A stretch of 63,227 nucleotides of DNA from Haloarcula rubra. Lineage in GTDB: Archaea > Halobacteriota > Halobacteria > Halobacteriales > Haloarculaceae. This document shows, piece by piece, positions 1 through 8,230 of the stretch. The notes below the pieces were generated by a model that saw only the letters and a list, made by a program, of their open reading frames with translations, was not told the DNA's origin and searched no databases. The position numbers and the translations under genes were made by a program. Within the stretch, counting starts at the first letter, position 1, and each line of letters starts with the position of its first letter. The stretch is from positions 1-63,227 of the forward strand of contig NZ_RKLR01000018.1 in assembly GCF_019599465.1 (NCBI RefSeq), in the 5' to 3' direction.

Positions 1-115
1 GCAACTGCAAAAGGCTCTTAGCAACCGTTTCTTTGACTCGCTCGACGAGCTAACAGCAGCGATCGACGCCGCTCTCGACAAACTCTCTGTTCCTAAAGTG
101 AGTAATTACTTCTAG
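1..115 (+). mobile_element. 3' end of an IS630-type transposase (partial)
   Basis: The open frame entering at base 2 codes 37 residues and then a TAG stop. Its pattern, a helical Leu/Ala/Asp-rich tail with NRFF, a second amphipathic helix and a terminal NYF, matches what I know of the C-terminus of haloarchaeal IS630-family DDE transposases. The catalytic domain lies left of the window. Whether the copy is intact cannot be judged. Its presence beside a repressor and replication genes fits an accessory element. I could not identify the terminal inverted repeat after the stop. Confidence 0.6.
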
Positions 116-146
116 TGTCTACTATAGAAACAGGGGACATTCGTAC

Positions 147-782
147 TCACTCATCGAAGGAAGGCTCCGATCTGTCTTTAGACGTGATCATGTTCCACGT
201 TCGATTCGCGTCCTTCACAGTCGCCTGAACCGGATCGTCGAGGAGTCGCCGACTACGGGCGGTGAGATCATAGATCTCTCCTTCAGACGTGACTGCGCGA
301 TCCAGAAGATCGAAAAAATACAGTTCGTATAGAATTCCCTGTGTCGCATAGAGGTTCGTCCCGAACCGATCTGCCGCTTCTTGCGGGGATATCCTACTGT
401 GGTTCTCCAGTTTCTGAAGCAGGTCATACGCCTGTTCGGTCACAACTACGATATCGTCCGGTGTAACCTCCTCGTCAGCTTCCGCCGATAACTCACGGGA
501 TAGTTCGACAGCCGACTCGACGAGCTCGCCAAACAGTTCGGATTGCCGCCGTTCGTATTTCTCCTGTTTCGAGAGGACAAACTCTCCTTTCTCCGTCGTG
601 ACGTGCATCCCGGAGTTCTCGGCCGGACCGGGTTGTTCGAGCATTCCCATCTCATTGAGCTTCGAGAGCTCTTTCGAGATGTAGTTCGGTGTCTTGTCCA
701 GCGCTGCGGCGATGTTCTTGCGCGTTTCGCGGTCCTCGCTACAGAGGTCGAGGATCCCCCAGTCGGTATCTGAAAGCTCCAT
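147..782 (-). CDS. Winged-helix repressor, PhiH1-repressor-like
   Basis: A 211-residue protein with an N-terminal winged helix (about residues 5-75): the helix-turn-helix around NIAAALDKTPNYISKELSKL is followed by a wing and the typical HVTTEKGEFVL strand. The rest is helical and may contain a second HTH-like segment (residues 130-190), so it could be a two-domain regulator. Proteins like this control lysogeny or copy number in haloviruses and plasmids such as phiH1. It is divergent from the replication genes, with a 20-bp palindrome in the shared intergenic region. The role as master repressor is inferred from position. Confidence 0.7.
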   Translation of the reverse strand: MELSDTDWGILDLCSEDRETRKNIAAALDKTPNYISKELSKLNEMGMLEQPGPAENSGMHVTTEKGEFVLSKQEKYERRQSELFGELVESAVELSRELSAEADEEVTPDDIVVVTEQAYDLLQKLENHSRISPQEAADRFGTNLYATQGILYELYFFDLLDRAVTSEGEIYDLTARSRRLLDDPVQATVKDANRTWNMITSKDRSEPSFDE

Positions 783-827
783 ATAGCAGTCTCCTATACC
801 CCTATTGTAATAGTTATTATGGACTGA

Positions 828-847
828 TGTAGAATACTAATTCTACA
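828..847. promoter_or_regulatory. Palindromic operator candidate of the element
   Basis: Perfect 8-bp inverted arms (TGTAGAAT and ATTCTACA) are separated by 4 bp. The palindrome sits just upstream of an AT-rich TATA-like stretch serving the leftward repressor (about 811-823), and 30-50 bp upstream of a TATA-like TTTATAAG (877-884) facing the replication genes. It is therefore placed to let one dimeric repressor control both directions. Binding is inferred. Confidence 0.5.
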
Positions 848-876
848 CCGAACCAGAATAGGTTTACTGTAAAACT

Positions 877-1078
877 TTATAAGTAGCGAAGCCATAGCGG
901 GGGGTAGACACGATCTGACGGGCCCAGAACGAAGGTGGCGTCGGGACGAAGTGAGCGTCCCGCGCCTTTGGGTCTCTCGTCGTGCAGCACGAGGTGAATA
1001 CAGTATGCGACCCAGCTCAACGTACGCGTTAAGGCTACTAAAAGAACCGGGAAGTCACCCAACTCACGGTGGTGATCG
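877..1078 (+). other. Promoter and long structured leader before replication genes
   Basis: A TATA-like TTTATAAG at 877-884 predicts transcription from about 906, leaving a leader of about 170 nt with no convincing reading frame. It contains a strong hairpin (stem arms 942-948 and 956-962 with outer pairs to 938 and 965) and a weaker one (976-980 with 989-993). A second TATA-like GTTAAGG near 1030 could give a short-leader transcript instead, in which case 906-1030 could be a separate small RNA. A good ribosome-binding site (GGTGGTGAT) precedes the next gene. Confidence 0.35.
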
Positions 1079-2527
1079 ATGAGCGAAAACGGCGACAACG
1101 CTTCTGATACTGCCGATCAGGAGCCTGACGCTGATGCCGACACCACCGATGACGAGGAGGTGACTCCCGACCAGCAACTTGCCGAGATCTGGACCAAGTA
1201 CGAGACTGAACTGCGGGACTTGGACGGCGGGCAGGGAACGCGGAAAGCAATCGAGATGATCGAAGAGATGTCGGCGATCCAGGCCGACGTCGAGGTGAAT
1301 GGTTCCGACAGCGGTGACCGGATCGAGTTGATCATCGAGGGGTACGTCAACCAGATCGCCGACCGAAAATCGTACCTCACTCGCACCTCGCTCAAGGAGA
1401 TCTGGGAGGAGGAGGTGAGCCGTGCGAAGTCCGCAGCGAGCGTGGACGACGAGCTCCCTACGCAGTTCTGTCCTCTCATCAGGGAAACGCTGGAAAGCGT
1501 CGAGAAGAAGGTCACGCGCGACAGCGACTCGTCCGAGGCCGAGTACACGCTCGCCTTCGACGACGGCCGAGACACGAACTTCTCCGTCCCGCGTGGCAGC
1601 CTGTTCAGCGAGAAGAAGTTCTGGGAGGCATACACCAGCGCCAGCGGGCAGTACCCGCTTCGACCTGACTTGGAGGATGCGGAGTGGGGCAACTTCATCG
1701 GGTCAGTCATCGAACCACTGGAGGAGACGACCTGGGAAGACGGCCCGCGAACCACCGCGTTCTACCAGCTAGAGAATCTCGTGGCGAGCTCGGTCGCGTA
1801 CGGCACCCTCTCGGACGCCGTCGAGCATGGAGGTGTGTACGTCGATGATGAGCCTCCGAATCACACGGAAGTCTGGGTACTGCGGGAGGACATCGCCCGA
1901 ATCCTGCAGACCCACGACATCTCGGACCGCGCGTTGCAGATCGAGATCTCCTCCCGAGACGCGCACGCCGCAGCCGCTCGGAACGATCCCGACGACGAGG
2001 ACAGCACTGGCGGCGGTGAGTCCGTCAGTTACTCAACGCACGTGAACGGGCTGTGGCAAACGTTCTGGCAGCTGGACGCCGACTCGTTCGACGAACCAGA
2101 CGCGTACGTCGAGGATCCAGACGACCGCCGAGACCGTGAAGACGCGGCCATCGACGCAGCGACTGGGACGAACACAACTGGCGACAGCAATGAGGCGTCC
2201 TCCGATAGTGTGGATGAGGACAGCAACGATGATGGTGAGTCGAATGACGACGACAACGATAACGAGGTAGACCACACTCCAGGTGAAGGCCACTCCTCCG
2301 AGGCACATGACGAAGATGAACGGCGTGACGACGCTGTCGGTAGGAGTGCTGATGATCAATCTGAGGATGTCGGTGACACTATTCGACCAACAGAAACAGG
2401 AGACGGCGAGTGTACCGACCGTATAGACGAAACAGACAACGATTCGAACGACGACTACGGTATTACTGGTCGGTACGGGCCGGGTAGTGACGAAGAGGAC
2501 GGAAACGGAGGTGAGTCAGATGCGTGA
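1079..2527 (+). CDS. Acidic protein of unknown function in replication module
   Basis: A 482-residue protein I do not recognise. Residues 1-300 look folded, with alternating helical and strand segments. Residues 300-482 are an extremely acidic Asp/Glu/Ser/Asn low-complexity tail, probably disordered. No Walker motif, cysteine pairs or membrane segment is visible. The last bases overlap the helicase gene by 8 bp, so the two are translationally coupled. By position it may be an origin-binding or helicase-loading partner, but that is inference only. The start follows a ribosome-binding site at the usual distance. Confidence 0.75.
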   Translation: MSENGDNASDTADQEPDADADTTDDEEVTPDQQLAEIWTKYETELRDLDGGQGTRKAIEMIEEMSAIQADVEVNGSDSGDRIELIIEGYVNQIADRKSYLTRTSLKEIWEEEVSRAKSAASVDDELPTQFCPLIRETLESVEKKVTRDSDSSEAEYTLAFDDGRDTNFSVPRGSLFSEKKFWEAYTSASGQYPLRPDLEDAEWGNFIGSVIEPLEETTWEDGPRTTAFYQLENLVASSVAYGTLSDAVEHGGVYVDDEPPNHTEVWVLREDIARILQTHDISDRALQIEISSRDAHAAAARNDPDDEDSTGGGESVSYSTHVNGLWQTFWQLDADSFDEPDAYVEDPDDRRDREDAAIDAATGTNTTGDSNEASSDSVDEDSNDDGESNDDDNDNEVDHTPGEGHSSEAHDEDERRDDAVGRSADDQSEDVGDTIRPTETGDGECTDRIDETDNDSNDDYGITGRYGPGSDEEDGNGGESDA

Positions 2528-4547
2528 GGGGGACTCGCTGCCCGAGTGGTGGAGTCGTGCTGTTGCAGCTCCGGGCGAAGTGCTGTCGATGCCCGACGGC
2601 TGGGAAGATATGGCGCTCCCGCTTGACCTCGTCCGCCGGCTCCCCGAAAAGTTGCGGAACGCGGTGATTCGGGAGGGCGACGTCCATCCACCGACCGACA
2701 GCGTGCGCCTCAATGGACCGCCGGGTACCGGGAAGACTACGCAGATTGCCCTCCGGTTGGCCGTCCTCATCGACGTCGAGGGCATCGACCCGGCGGAGAT
2801 GACCGTCGTGACGTATCGGGTCGATCTCGCGGACGCGGTGAAACGTAAACTCCGTGCGTGGGGCGTCGTTCCCGACGACGCCGAACTGGAGTTCTTCTGC
2901 ACGATGCACGCGGCAGCGAACAGAGCGACCGGGCTGTTACAGCGCGATCCGCGAGAGGCAGTTCGTGACGGGAACCTCGGAAACGCGATGGGCTACCGCG
3001 AGCGGGCGTTCTACTGCAAGAAGCAGGACATCCAGTTCTACCCGCCGAAGAACCGGCCGTGGGAAGACACGCGCGGCCAGTTGCTGCTCGGCCTGTTCGA
3101 CTACATGCGGAACAACCTACTGGACCCGACGGATGAGGCGGACGTCCGACAGTGTCCCTCTTACGACGACTTGCGAGAGAAGTGGCCTGGCGTCGATGTC
3201 CAGGCGGAGTGGGAGAAGTACCAGGACTTCAAGGCCCAGCGCGGCTGGCACGACTTCTGGGAACTCCTCGAAGCAGCGCTGGACGGCTCGTCGCTCCCGC
3301 CGACACGGGTCGTGGTCGTCGATGAGTACCACGACGCGACGCCCTTGATGGCAGCTGTCGCCGAAAAGTGGTTCGAGCACGCGGATACCGCCATTGCCGC
3401 CGGTGACCCGCTACAGGTGGTCAATCAGTACGCCGGCTCCCATCCCCGGTTCTTCACGGAGCGGTTGGACCACCTGCCGGAGATCCTGCTGGATAGAACC
3501 TACCGCGTCGGTGAGGAGCACTGGCAGTCGGCCACGCGGATGCTCCAGAAAGAATTCACGCCACCACCGGTCGAGCGCACCGGTCGGTCGGAGCTCCTGA
3601 CGTACAACGCGCCGCCGATCAAACCGCCGGAAGGCCGGACCAGTGACTGGACGACGCCGAGTGAATCCACGCCCGGGTCGCCAGCGTGGCTGTACAACGA
3701 GTTCATCGCCGACACGGAGCGGTCGATCCTGTACCTCGCCCGAACGCGACGATGGGCGCGGGGCGTGTCGGTGGCGCTGGATCGCGCCGGCATCATCCAC
3801 GACGGCCAGCGCGGTCCCGGCGGCTGGGGATGGGACGGCCATCGCCTCGACGTCTTCAATGCGCTGAAGAAACTGGAGCGGGTTCCGGCGACGTACGGCG
3901 ACGCACACCACGGCCGCGGACTCGACGAGTACGCCACCGACGCCGCCGACGCAATCAACCTCCGGTTCACAGCCGACGAGTTCGCTGAACTTCTCGATCA
4001 CGCCAACGCGCGGACGCTCACCCTGTCCCGTGACGACGCTGAGGACCTGGCTGCGGAACATCGCCGCGAGGAACGCGTGGCGACCATCCGTGACGTCGAG
4101 GAGATAGCGACGTCGGAGTTCTGGCAGGAGTACACCACTGGTGCTGCGAGCGTGAAGCGGCTCACCAAGGGCGACCTGACCGATCACGACCTGAAGGCAC
4201 TCCGTCGAGCACTCCCGCGGTACGACGACGTCGTCGAAGACACGCATCACGTTCGCGTCCTCACCATCCACGCGAGCAAGGGAGCTGAGGCCACGGACAT
4301 CTGCTGTTTCGATGGAATCACAGGGAAGATCGCACGCGAGATGGATCGGTCGGAGGAGACGCGCCAGAACGAAGCTCGAACGTGGTACGTCGGCCTGAGC
4401 AGAGCATCAGAGCGACTGCACCTAATGTACGACGCCTTCCCTGGATCCATCGATCATCTGCCGGGGAATCTCGCGCCGCAGGCGGCGGCGTCCGCTCGGC
4501 GGCAGGCGAGCGAAGCGATGACGGACGGGGGTGCTGACGACCGATGA
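2520..4547 (+). CDS. Superfamily 1 (UvrD/Rep-like) DNA helicase of the element
   Basis: A 675-residue SF1 helicase. Walker A GPPGTGKT lies at about residues 66-73, the Walker B-like VVVVDEYHDA at about 262-271 (DEYH instead of the common DExx of UvrD), motif III AAGDPLQVVNQY near 295, motif V LTIHASKGAEA near 581 and motif VI WYVGLSRASERL near 622. It should unwind DNA 3'-5' during element replication. I chose this ATG because GGAGGTGA sits 5 bases before it; an in-frame GTG 33 bases upstream lacks such a site. It overlaps the acidic gene upstream and the primase gene downstream (ATGA). Confidence 0.88.
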   Translation: MREGDSLPEWWSRAVAAPGEVLSMPDGWEDMALPLDLVRRLPEKLRNAVIREGDVHPPTDSVRLNGPPGTGKTTQIALRLAVLIDVEGIDPAEMTVVTYRVDLADAVKRKLRAWGVVPDDAELEFFCTMHAAANRATGLLQRDPREAVRDGNLGNAMGYRERAFYCKKQDIQFYPPKNRPWEDTRGQLLLGLFDYMRNNLLDPTDEADVRQCPSYDDLREKWPGVDVQAEWEKYQDFKAQRGWHDFWELLEAALDGSSLPPTRVVVVDEYHDATPLMAAVAEKWFEHADTAIAAGDPLQVVNQYAGSHPRFFTERLDHLPEILLDRTYRVGEEHWQSATRMLQKEFTPPPVERTGRSELLTYNAPPIKPPEGRTSDWTTPSESTPGSPAWLYNEFIADTERSILYLARTRRWARGVSVALDRAGIIHDGQRGPGGWGWDGHRLDVFNALKKLERVPATYGDAHHGRGLDEYATDAADAINLRFTADEFAELLDHANARTLTLSRDDAEDLAAEHRREERVATIRDVEEIATSEFWQEYTTGAASVKRLTKGDLTDHDLKALRRALPRYDDVVEDTHHVRVLTIHASKGAEATDICCFDGITGKIAREMDRSEETRQNEARTWYVGLSRASERLHLMYDAFPGSIDHLPGNLAPQAAASARRQASEAMTDGGADDR

Positions 4548-5926
4548 CAACGGAGAGGAGTGCGTCGACACGGCCTCCAGACACGTCGGCGGTCACGGGG
4601 AGTCCGGTACGCGTTGACGAGATGACTGACGAGCACGTCGTGTTGGAGCTACCTGACTCGGTGCACGACGCCGACCGTGTGATTCCACAGGACCTGATCG
4701 AGTTCGGGCAGACGGCCCGGAACTGGTTCTGCTGGGATCTGGAACAGAAGCAACCGCGTGCCCCGTTCAACGACGGCTATGCAGGGACAGTAAAGTGGGG
4801 TCGGGATTCGGTTTCGTGGGACAACCGAGTTGGTGGACGGTTCGGCGACGTGATGGAGGCGCTGAACGGAACGGTGAACGGCCACGTCGATCCGACGTGG
4901 TACTGGGGGATGACAGACAACGGAGAGGCTGTAGAGCCGCATCCATTATACCCGATGGTGATCGTGCCCCATGCAGACTTCCAGCCCGACGACGGACCTC
5001 TCATGCTCGTCGATCTGGACGACGTGATCGACGTTCAGGACGACGGGACGGGTGTGATGACCCGAGAGGTGTGGGATATCATTCAGTCACTCGGTGGATA
5101 CGCGGAGTTGTCACGGTCGATGACCGGTGCGCACGTCTTCGTGAAGGGAAGAATTCCCGGCGACGTCGATGGACGGGAAATAATGGAGGACCTGAACGAT
5201 GGTGGGCAAGTCGAGATTTACGGATACCCGGCCAACGGTCGAGTGATCGGAACGACGTGGCTACACATCGAGGACACACCACGGCATGCTGTTCCCGAGG
5301 CGCAGGACGTGATTGACGAGTTGGTTGATGAGTACGTCGATGACGAGGATCAGCTGAGCGATCAGGAGCAGGCTGATGCCGTGATAGAACGGTATACGTC
5401 CCAGATCCGGGGCGGCCAGAGTAGCAGTAGTCGGTCGAAGTACTACGATCTCGATCCAGTTCCGATAGCGAACACTGGACCGTTCCGGAAATATGGGAAG
5501 AACGGTCAGGGCCCGCATCCCGTCCACGGTGCGACAACGTCCCACGACAATCCCGGGCCGGACGACAAAGATAGCACGAACTTCGGTGTCGATAGTCAAA
5601 ATGGGTGGAAATGCTGGGCTCACGACGACGGTGGTGGTGCGCTCCAGTTGATTGCGGTCCTCGAAGGCATCAGGGATTGCGGGAGCGCGGCGGACGTGAT
5701 GCAGGATCCGGAGGATGCGCTTCGAGTTTGTTTGGCAGCGCGTGACGAGTACAGTTCTGACTTGGATGACGCAGCTCCGCCCACAGTGGCGTTGAAAGGT
5801 GTGTGTACGGTGCAGAATCTAGACTTTCCTGACGATGGGCCTCTTGATAGTGGTACGTATGAAATTGCGCGGGGACTATTCGATGCGATGAACTTCTCTT
5901 CCAGAGATGAAGAGGAAAGGTGGTAG
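4544..5926 (+). CDS. PrimPol-type DNA primase/polymerase
   Basis: A 460-residue archaeo-eukaryotic primase-family protein. Three motifs are visible: metal-binding LVDLDDV (about residue 155), RSMTGAHVFVKG (about 191-202, the S-x-G-x-H strand) and QVEIYGYPANGRVIGTT (about 222-238, the ExY...R nucleotide strand). The C-terminal part carries HPVHG and WKCWAHDDGGGAL (about 324-366). This resembles the zinc-ribbon-like segment of viral primases (Cys/His ligands, then GG-A-L). It probably initiates synthesis for an autonomous replicon together with the overlapping upstream helicase gene. No superfamily 3 helicase domain is fused, which fits the separate SF1 helicase. Confidence 0.85.
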   Translation: MTTERSASTRPPDTSAVTGSPVRVDEMTDEHVVLELPDSVHDADRVIPQDLIEFGQTARNWFCWDLEQKQPRAPFNDGYAGTVKWGRDSVSWDNRVGGRFGDVMEALNGTVNGHVDPTWYWGMTDNGEAVEPHPLYPMVIVPHADFQPDDGPLMLVDLDDVIDVQDDGTGVMTREVWDIIQSLGGYAELSRSMTGAHVFVKGRIPGDVDGREIMEDLNDGGQVEIYGYPANGRVIGTTWLHIEDTPRHAVPEAQDVIDELVDEYVDDEDQLSDQEQADAVIERYTSQIRGGQSSSSRSKYYDLDPVPIANTGPFRKYGKNGQGPHPVHGATTSHDNPGPDDKDSTNFGVDSQNGWKCWAHDDGGGALQLIAVLEGIRDCGSAADVMQDPEDALRVCLAARDEYSSDLDDAAPPTVALKGVCTVQNLDFPDDGPLDSGTYEIARGLFDAMNFSSRDEEERW

Positions 5927-6082
5927 CTATTCTTCTTCAGGAGGATTTGGCATGCTTACCCCTTCAACGCCTTCCATAGTTTCGTCATAGAACTCCAACT
6001 CGATGGTCAGATTATCCGTTTCCGGATTAACCACTGTTGCGAGAGATTTTGTCGGAGTCCCATTTGAGTCCGCAGTTGTCAT
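5927..6082 (-). CDS. Small protein (51 residues), unknown
   Basis: A 51-residue frame begins at an ATG preceded by GGTGAATAT, a fair ribosome-binding site, and ends at TAG one base from the primase stop, so the genes converge. The product is acidic (EE-rich end), proline- and threonine-containing, with a central strand-like segment (DNLTIELEFYD) and no transmembrane segment. Codon use resembles the neighbours in the element. It may be a small regulator or antitoxin-like protein, but nothing proves a function. Confidence 0.55.
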   Translation of the reverse strand: MTTADSNGTPTKSLATVVNPETDNLTIELEFYDETMEGVEGVSMPNPPEEE

Positions 6083-6276
6083 ATATTCACCAACTTAGAG
6101 TGAGTTGATAAGGCTTTTGAGGATATCTACTCAGACGAGACTCCGGAATAGATTCCCTGTTTGATGGGGTGCTCATAGGCGTCTACGGGAAGCCTCGGGG
6201 TAGACCCAGTAGTTCAATGTCCATTGATTGGGGTACTGATCAGACTGCGAGTCCTCAATCCGAATTCGTTACTTCA
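6083..6276. other. AT-richer intergenic stretch with short palindromes
   Basis: This gap lies between the small gene and the integrase stop. It holds TCAATG-TC-CATTGA (6214-6227) and an imperfect CAACT/AGTTG pair at 6092-6108 close to the small gene's start. A GGGGTA sequence flanks the first palindrome on both sides (6198 and 6230). It may contain the small gene's promoter or an integrase-binding site. No further gene is supported. Confidence 0.3.
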
Positions 6277-7332
6277 TCACCGCGGTCCACGCTCACGAAA
6301 CACCTTCCCGATCTGGTCCCAGTCAGTCGAGACGTACTTCATCGTCGTGTCCAGCTTCCGATGTCCGAGAACCTTGGCCAACATGTGGACGGGGATTCCA
6401 TCTCCGTTGGGATCAGCAGGGTGCGTCCCGTTCGCTGAGTGGGACGCCATTGAATGGCGAAGCGTGTGTGCGGTCACGAGCCACCTCGTGTTACCGTTCG
6501 CATCTTCGGTGATCGGCTCATTGACTCCAGCCTCCTTGGCCTGTTCTTTCACGATTCGGCTGATGTAGCTCGGCCGCATCTTCGGCTTTTGCTGGGTGAG
6601 AAAGAGGTAGTCGGAGTCGGCTGCCGGCGCGTACGACTGGCGCTGCTTCTCGACCCACTCGCGCATCAGGAAGTCCAGGTTCTCGTGGTAGTAGACGTAC
6701 CGGATGTAGTTCTCGTCGCCCGCGTTTGCCTTCGCCGACGTGATCCGGATCTCGCGTTTCCCGAAATCGATGTCTGCAAGTCGAATGTTGGCCAGTTCGA
6801 CTGACCGAACGCCAGTCTGATACAACAACCGCATCACCAGCTCGTTGCGGATGGCCGGCGATCCGGGATGCTCGAATATCTTCTGAACGTCCTCAGGGGG
6901 GATGGCCACGACGGCGTCGTCTGTGTCACCGCGCTGTTGGAGCACCTTGACCTTCTGTGAGGTTTGCGGGTCGATGTGATTGTAGTCGGTGTCGTCCAGT
7001 GAGACGTTCTCGGCCGGGTTGGTTTCGCAGTAGTCTCGGTTGTACGCCCAGATGTAGAACACGGAGACGGTAGACAGGAGGGAGGCGACCATAGTGTCCG
7101 CCTTGTGGAGGTTTTGGTCTACGAACTCCCGTACGTCGCTTTCCTCTGCAGTCTTGGGGTTCACACCCTGTTCCTGGCAGTGGACCATCCACTGGTGGAG
7201 GCAGGAGCGTCGGGTTTGTAGCGTTGCAGACTTCCCCTTCCCCTTGAGGAAGGCGCAGTACTTGTCGTGGAGTTCCTTGTGGACTCCCGTGAGGCCTTCC
7301 GTATCCTCGTCGGCGTCATTACTGCTCGACAT
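6277..7332 (-). CDS. Tyrosine recombinase / integrase
   Basis: A 351-residue site-specific recombinase. The N-terminal SAM-like domain (residues 15-130) precedes a catalytic domain with Arg (TGVRSVELA, about 176), Lys (SAKANAG, about 201), His-x-x-Arg (HTLRH, about 289-292), His (LGHRK, about 324) and the nucleophile Tyr (TTMKYVS, about 333). All catalytic residues are present, so it should be active. It overlaps the upstream RHH gene by 14 bases. An ATG 24 bases further upstream is possible, but the MSSSND start is more like haloarchaeal relatives. It should excise or integrate the element; its att site was not identified. Confidence 0.92.
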   Translation of the reverse strand: MSSSNDADEDTEGLTGVHKELHDKYCAFLKGKGKSATLQTRRSCLHQWMVHCQEQGVNPKTAEESDVREFVDQNLHKADTMVASLLSTVSVFYIWAYNRDYCETNPAENVSLDDTDYNHIDPQTSQKVKVLQQRGDTDDAVVAIPPEDVQKIFEHPGSPAIRNELVMRLLYQTGVRSVELANIRLADIDFGKREIRITSAKANAGDENYIRYVYYHENLDFLMREWVEKQRQSYAPAADSDYLFLTQQKPKMRPSYISRIVKEQAKEAGVNEPITEDANGNTRWLVTAHTLRHSMASHSANGTHPADPNGDGIPVHMLAKVLGHRKLDTTMKYVSTDWDQIGKVFRERGPR

Positions 7333-7888
7333 AGTACACGTTGTGCGGGGAGCCATCGACGATCACGGTCTTGCTCTTCACGCGACTCATCTGCTGTTCG
7401 AGGAGCGCGAGAGCTCGGGTGACGTCGTACTCCGACGCATCGACATCTTGTGCGAGCCGCCAAGGCTGTCCCTCCCAGGCACCCGACTCCGTCGGCGATT
7501 TCTCCGATAGATCCTCCGGGGAGTCCACCCTGGGAAGCTCGTCGTGGAGTGTACTCGCCAGGTCCATCAGCTCGGTGTCCTGCTGGGCGTCGGTGGCGAG
7601 GCTAATCCGTTCGATCCGCTGGTTCACGCCCCGCAGTTCTTCCTTCATTTCGGAGATCTCCGCTTCGACGCCGCTCAGATCGACGTCAACCGGCTCCGTA
7701 TCTTGGTTGGGAATGTCGGGATCGATCCCTTCTCGAAACCCGATTCGTATTAGTTCGTTCTCGACAGACTGGCGGATGAGTTGCGTCAGCGAATCGTACC
7801 TGCCCGTCTCCTCGACGGCGCGCTTCCAGTCCGACTTGAGTTCGGGATCGAGCGCGATGTTGATCTGGTCTCGTCCGTTCCGGGGCAT
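7319..7888 (-). CDS. Ribbon-helix-helix protein in operon with integrase
   Basis: A 189-residue protein. Residues 1-55 (NGRDQINIALDPELKSDWKRAV...TQLIRQSVENEL) fit a ribbon-helix-helix DNA-binding fold. A coiled coil follows (about 75-105, heptad-like EISEMKEELRGVNQRI), and then a C-terminal domain that may be a second HTH (EYDVTRALALLEQQM). Such genes commonly precede haloarchaeal integrases and may act as excision factor or autoregulator. A TATA-like TTTATA (7921-7926, antisense) predicts a start near 7898, so a leaderless GTG start at 7900 in the same frame is an alternative. Confidence 0.75.
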   Translation of the reverse strand: MPRNGRDQINIALDPELKSDWKRAVEETGRYDSLTQLIRQSVENELIRIGFREGIDPDIPNQDTEPVDVDLSGVEAEISEMKEELRGVNQRIERISLATDAQQDTELMDLASTLHDELPRVDSPEDLSEKSPTESGAWEGQPWRLAQDVDASEYDVTRALALLEQQMSRVKSKTVIVDGSPHNVYYVEQ

Positions 7889-7900
7889 GCGCTGACGCAC

Positions 7901-8230
7901 TCCGGCCGGCTACATAAGCGTTTATAGAACAAAGGTAGAACTTCCCATAACATGCGCCAGATGTTCGGCTGAGCCGCCGCGAATCTGACGACGACCGGGT
8001 CCGTTACGCCCGGTTCTTCGATACCGTATTCTTTCACAGCGAAGTACCCGACGAGCCGCATCTATCTCGGTCGTGTGCCTCGGCGTCGGCGAGAGAGACT
8101 GACAGTGATGGCTACCCGGAGCACGGACCGACCGGAGTGAGTCACTCGCCGGGGCGACGACCGACAGGTCTTCGTCGGCGAGGCGTCTACATCCCGGAAC
8201 CGAGGCAGTCGGGTCGGTGGAGACGGGACC
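7901..8230. other. Element/chromosome junction region
   Basis: The leftward integrase operon ends here and the rightward AddB-like operon begins. No tRNA is present. On the minus strand a frame starting at 8061 gives about 35 residues that look protein-like (MRLVGYFAVKEYG, then VVVRFAAAQPN) before the sequence becomes unconvincing near 7950. It could be the 5' remnant of a chromosomal gene cut by integration, whose other part would lie beyond the left end of the window. A short GC hairpin (CCGGG/CCCGG) occurs near 8010. Confidence 0.3.

Noticed and set aside
1-7900. A complete provirus.
   Set aside because: No capsid, spike, packaging ATPase or lysis-type gene is visible; only replication and integration genes are present.
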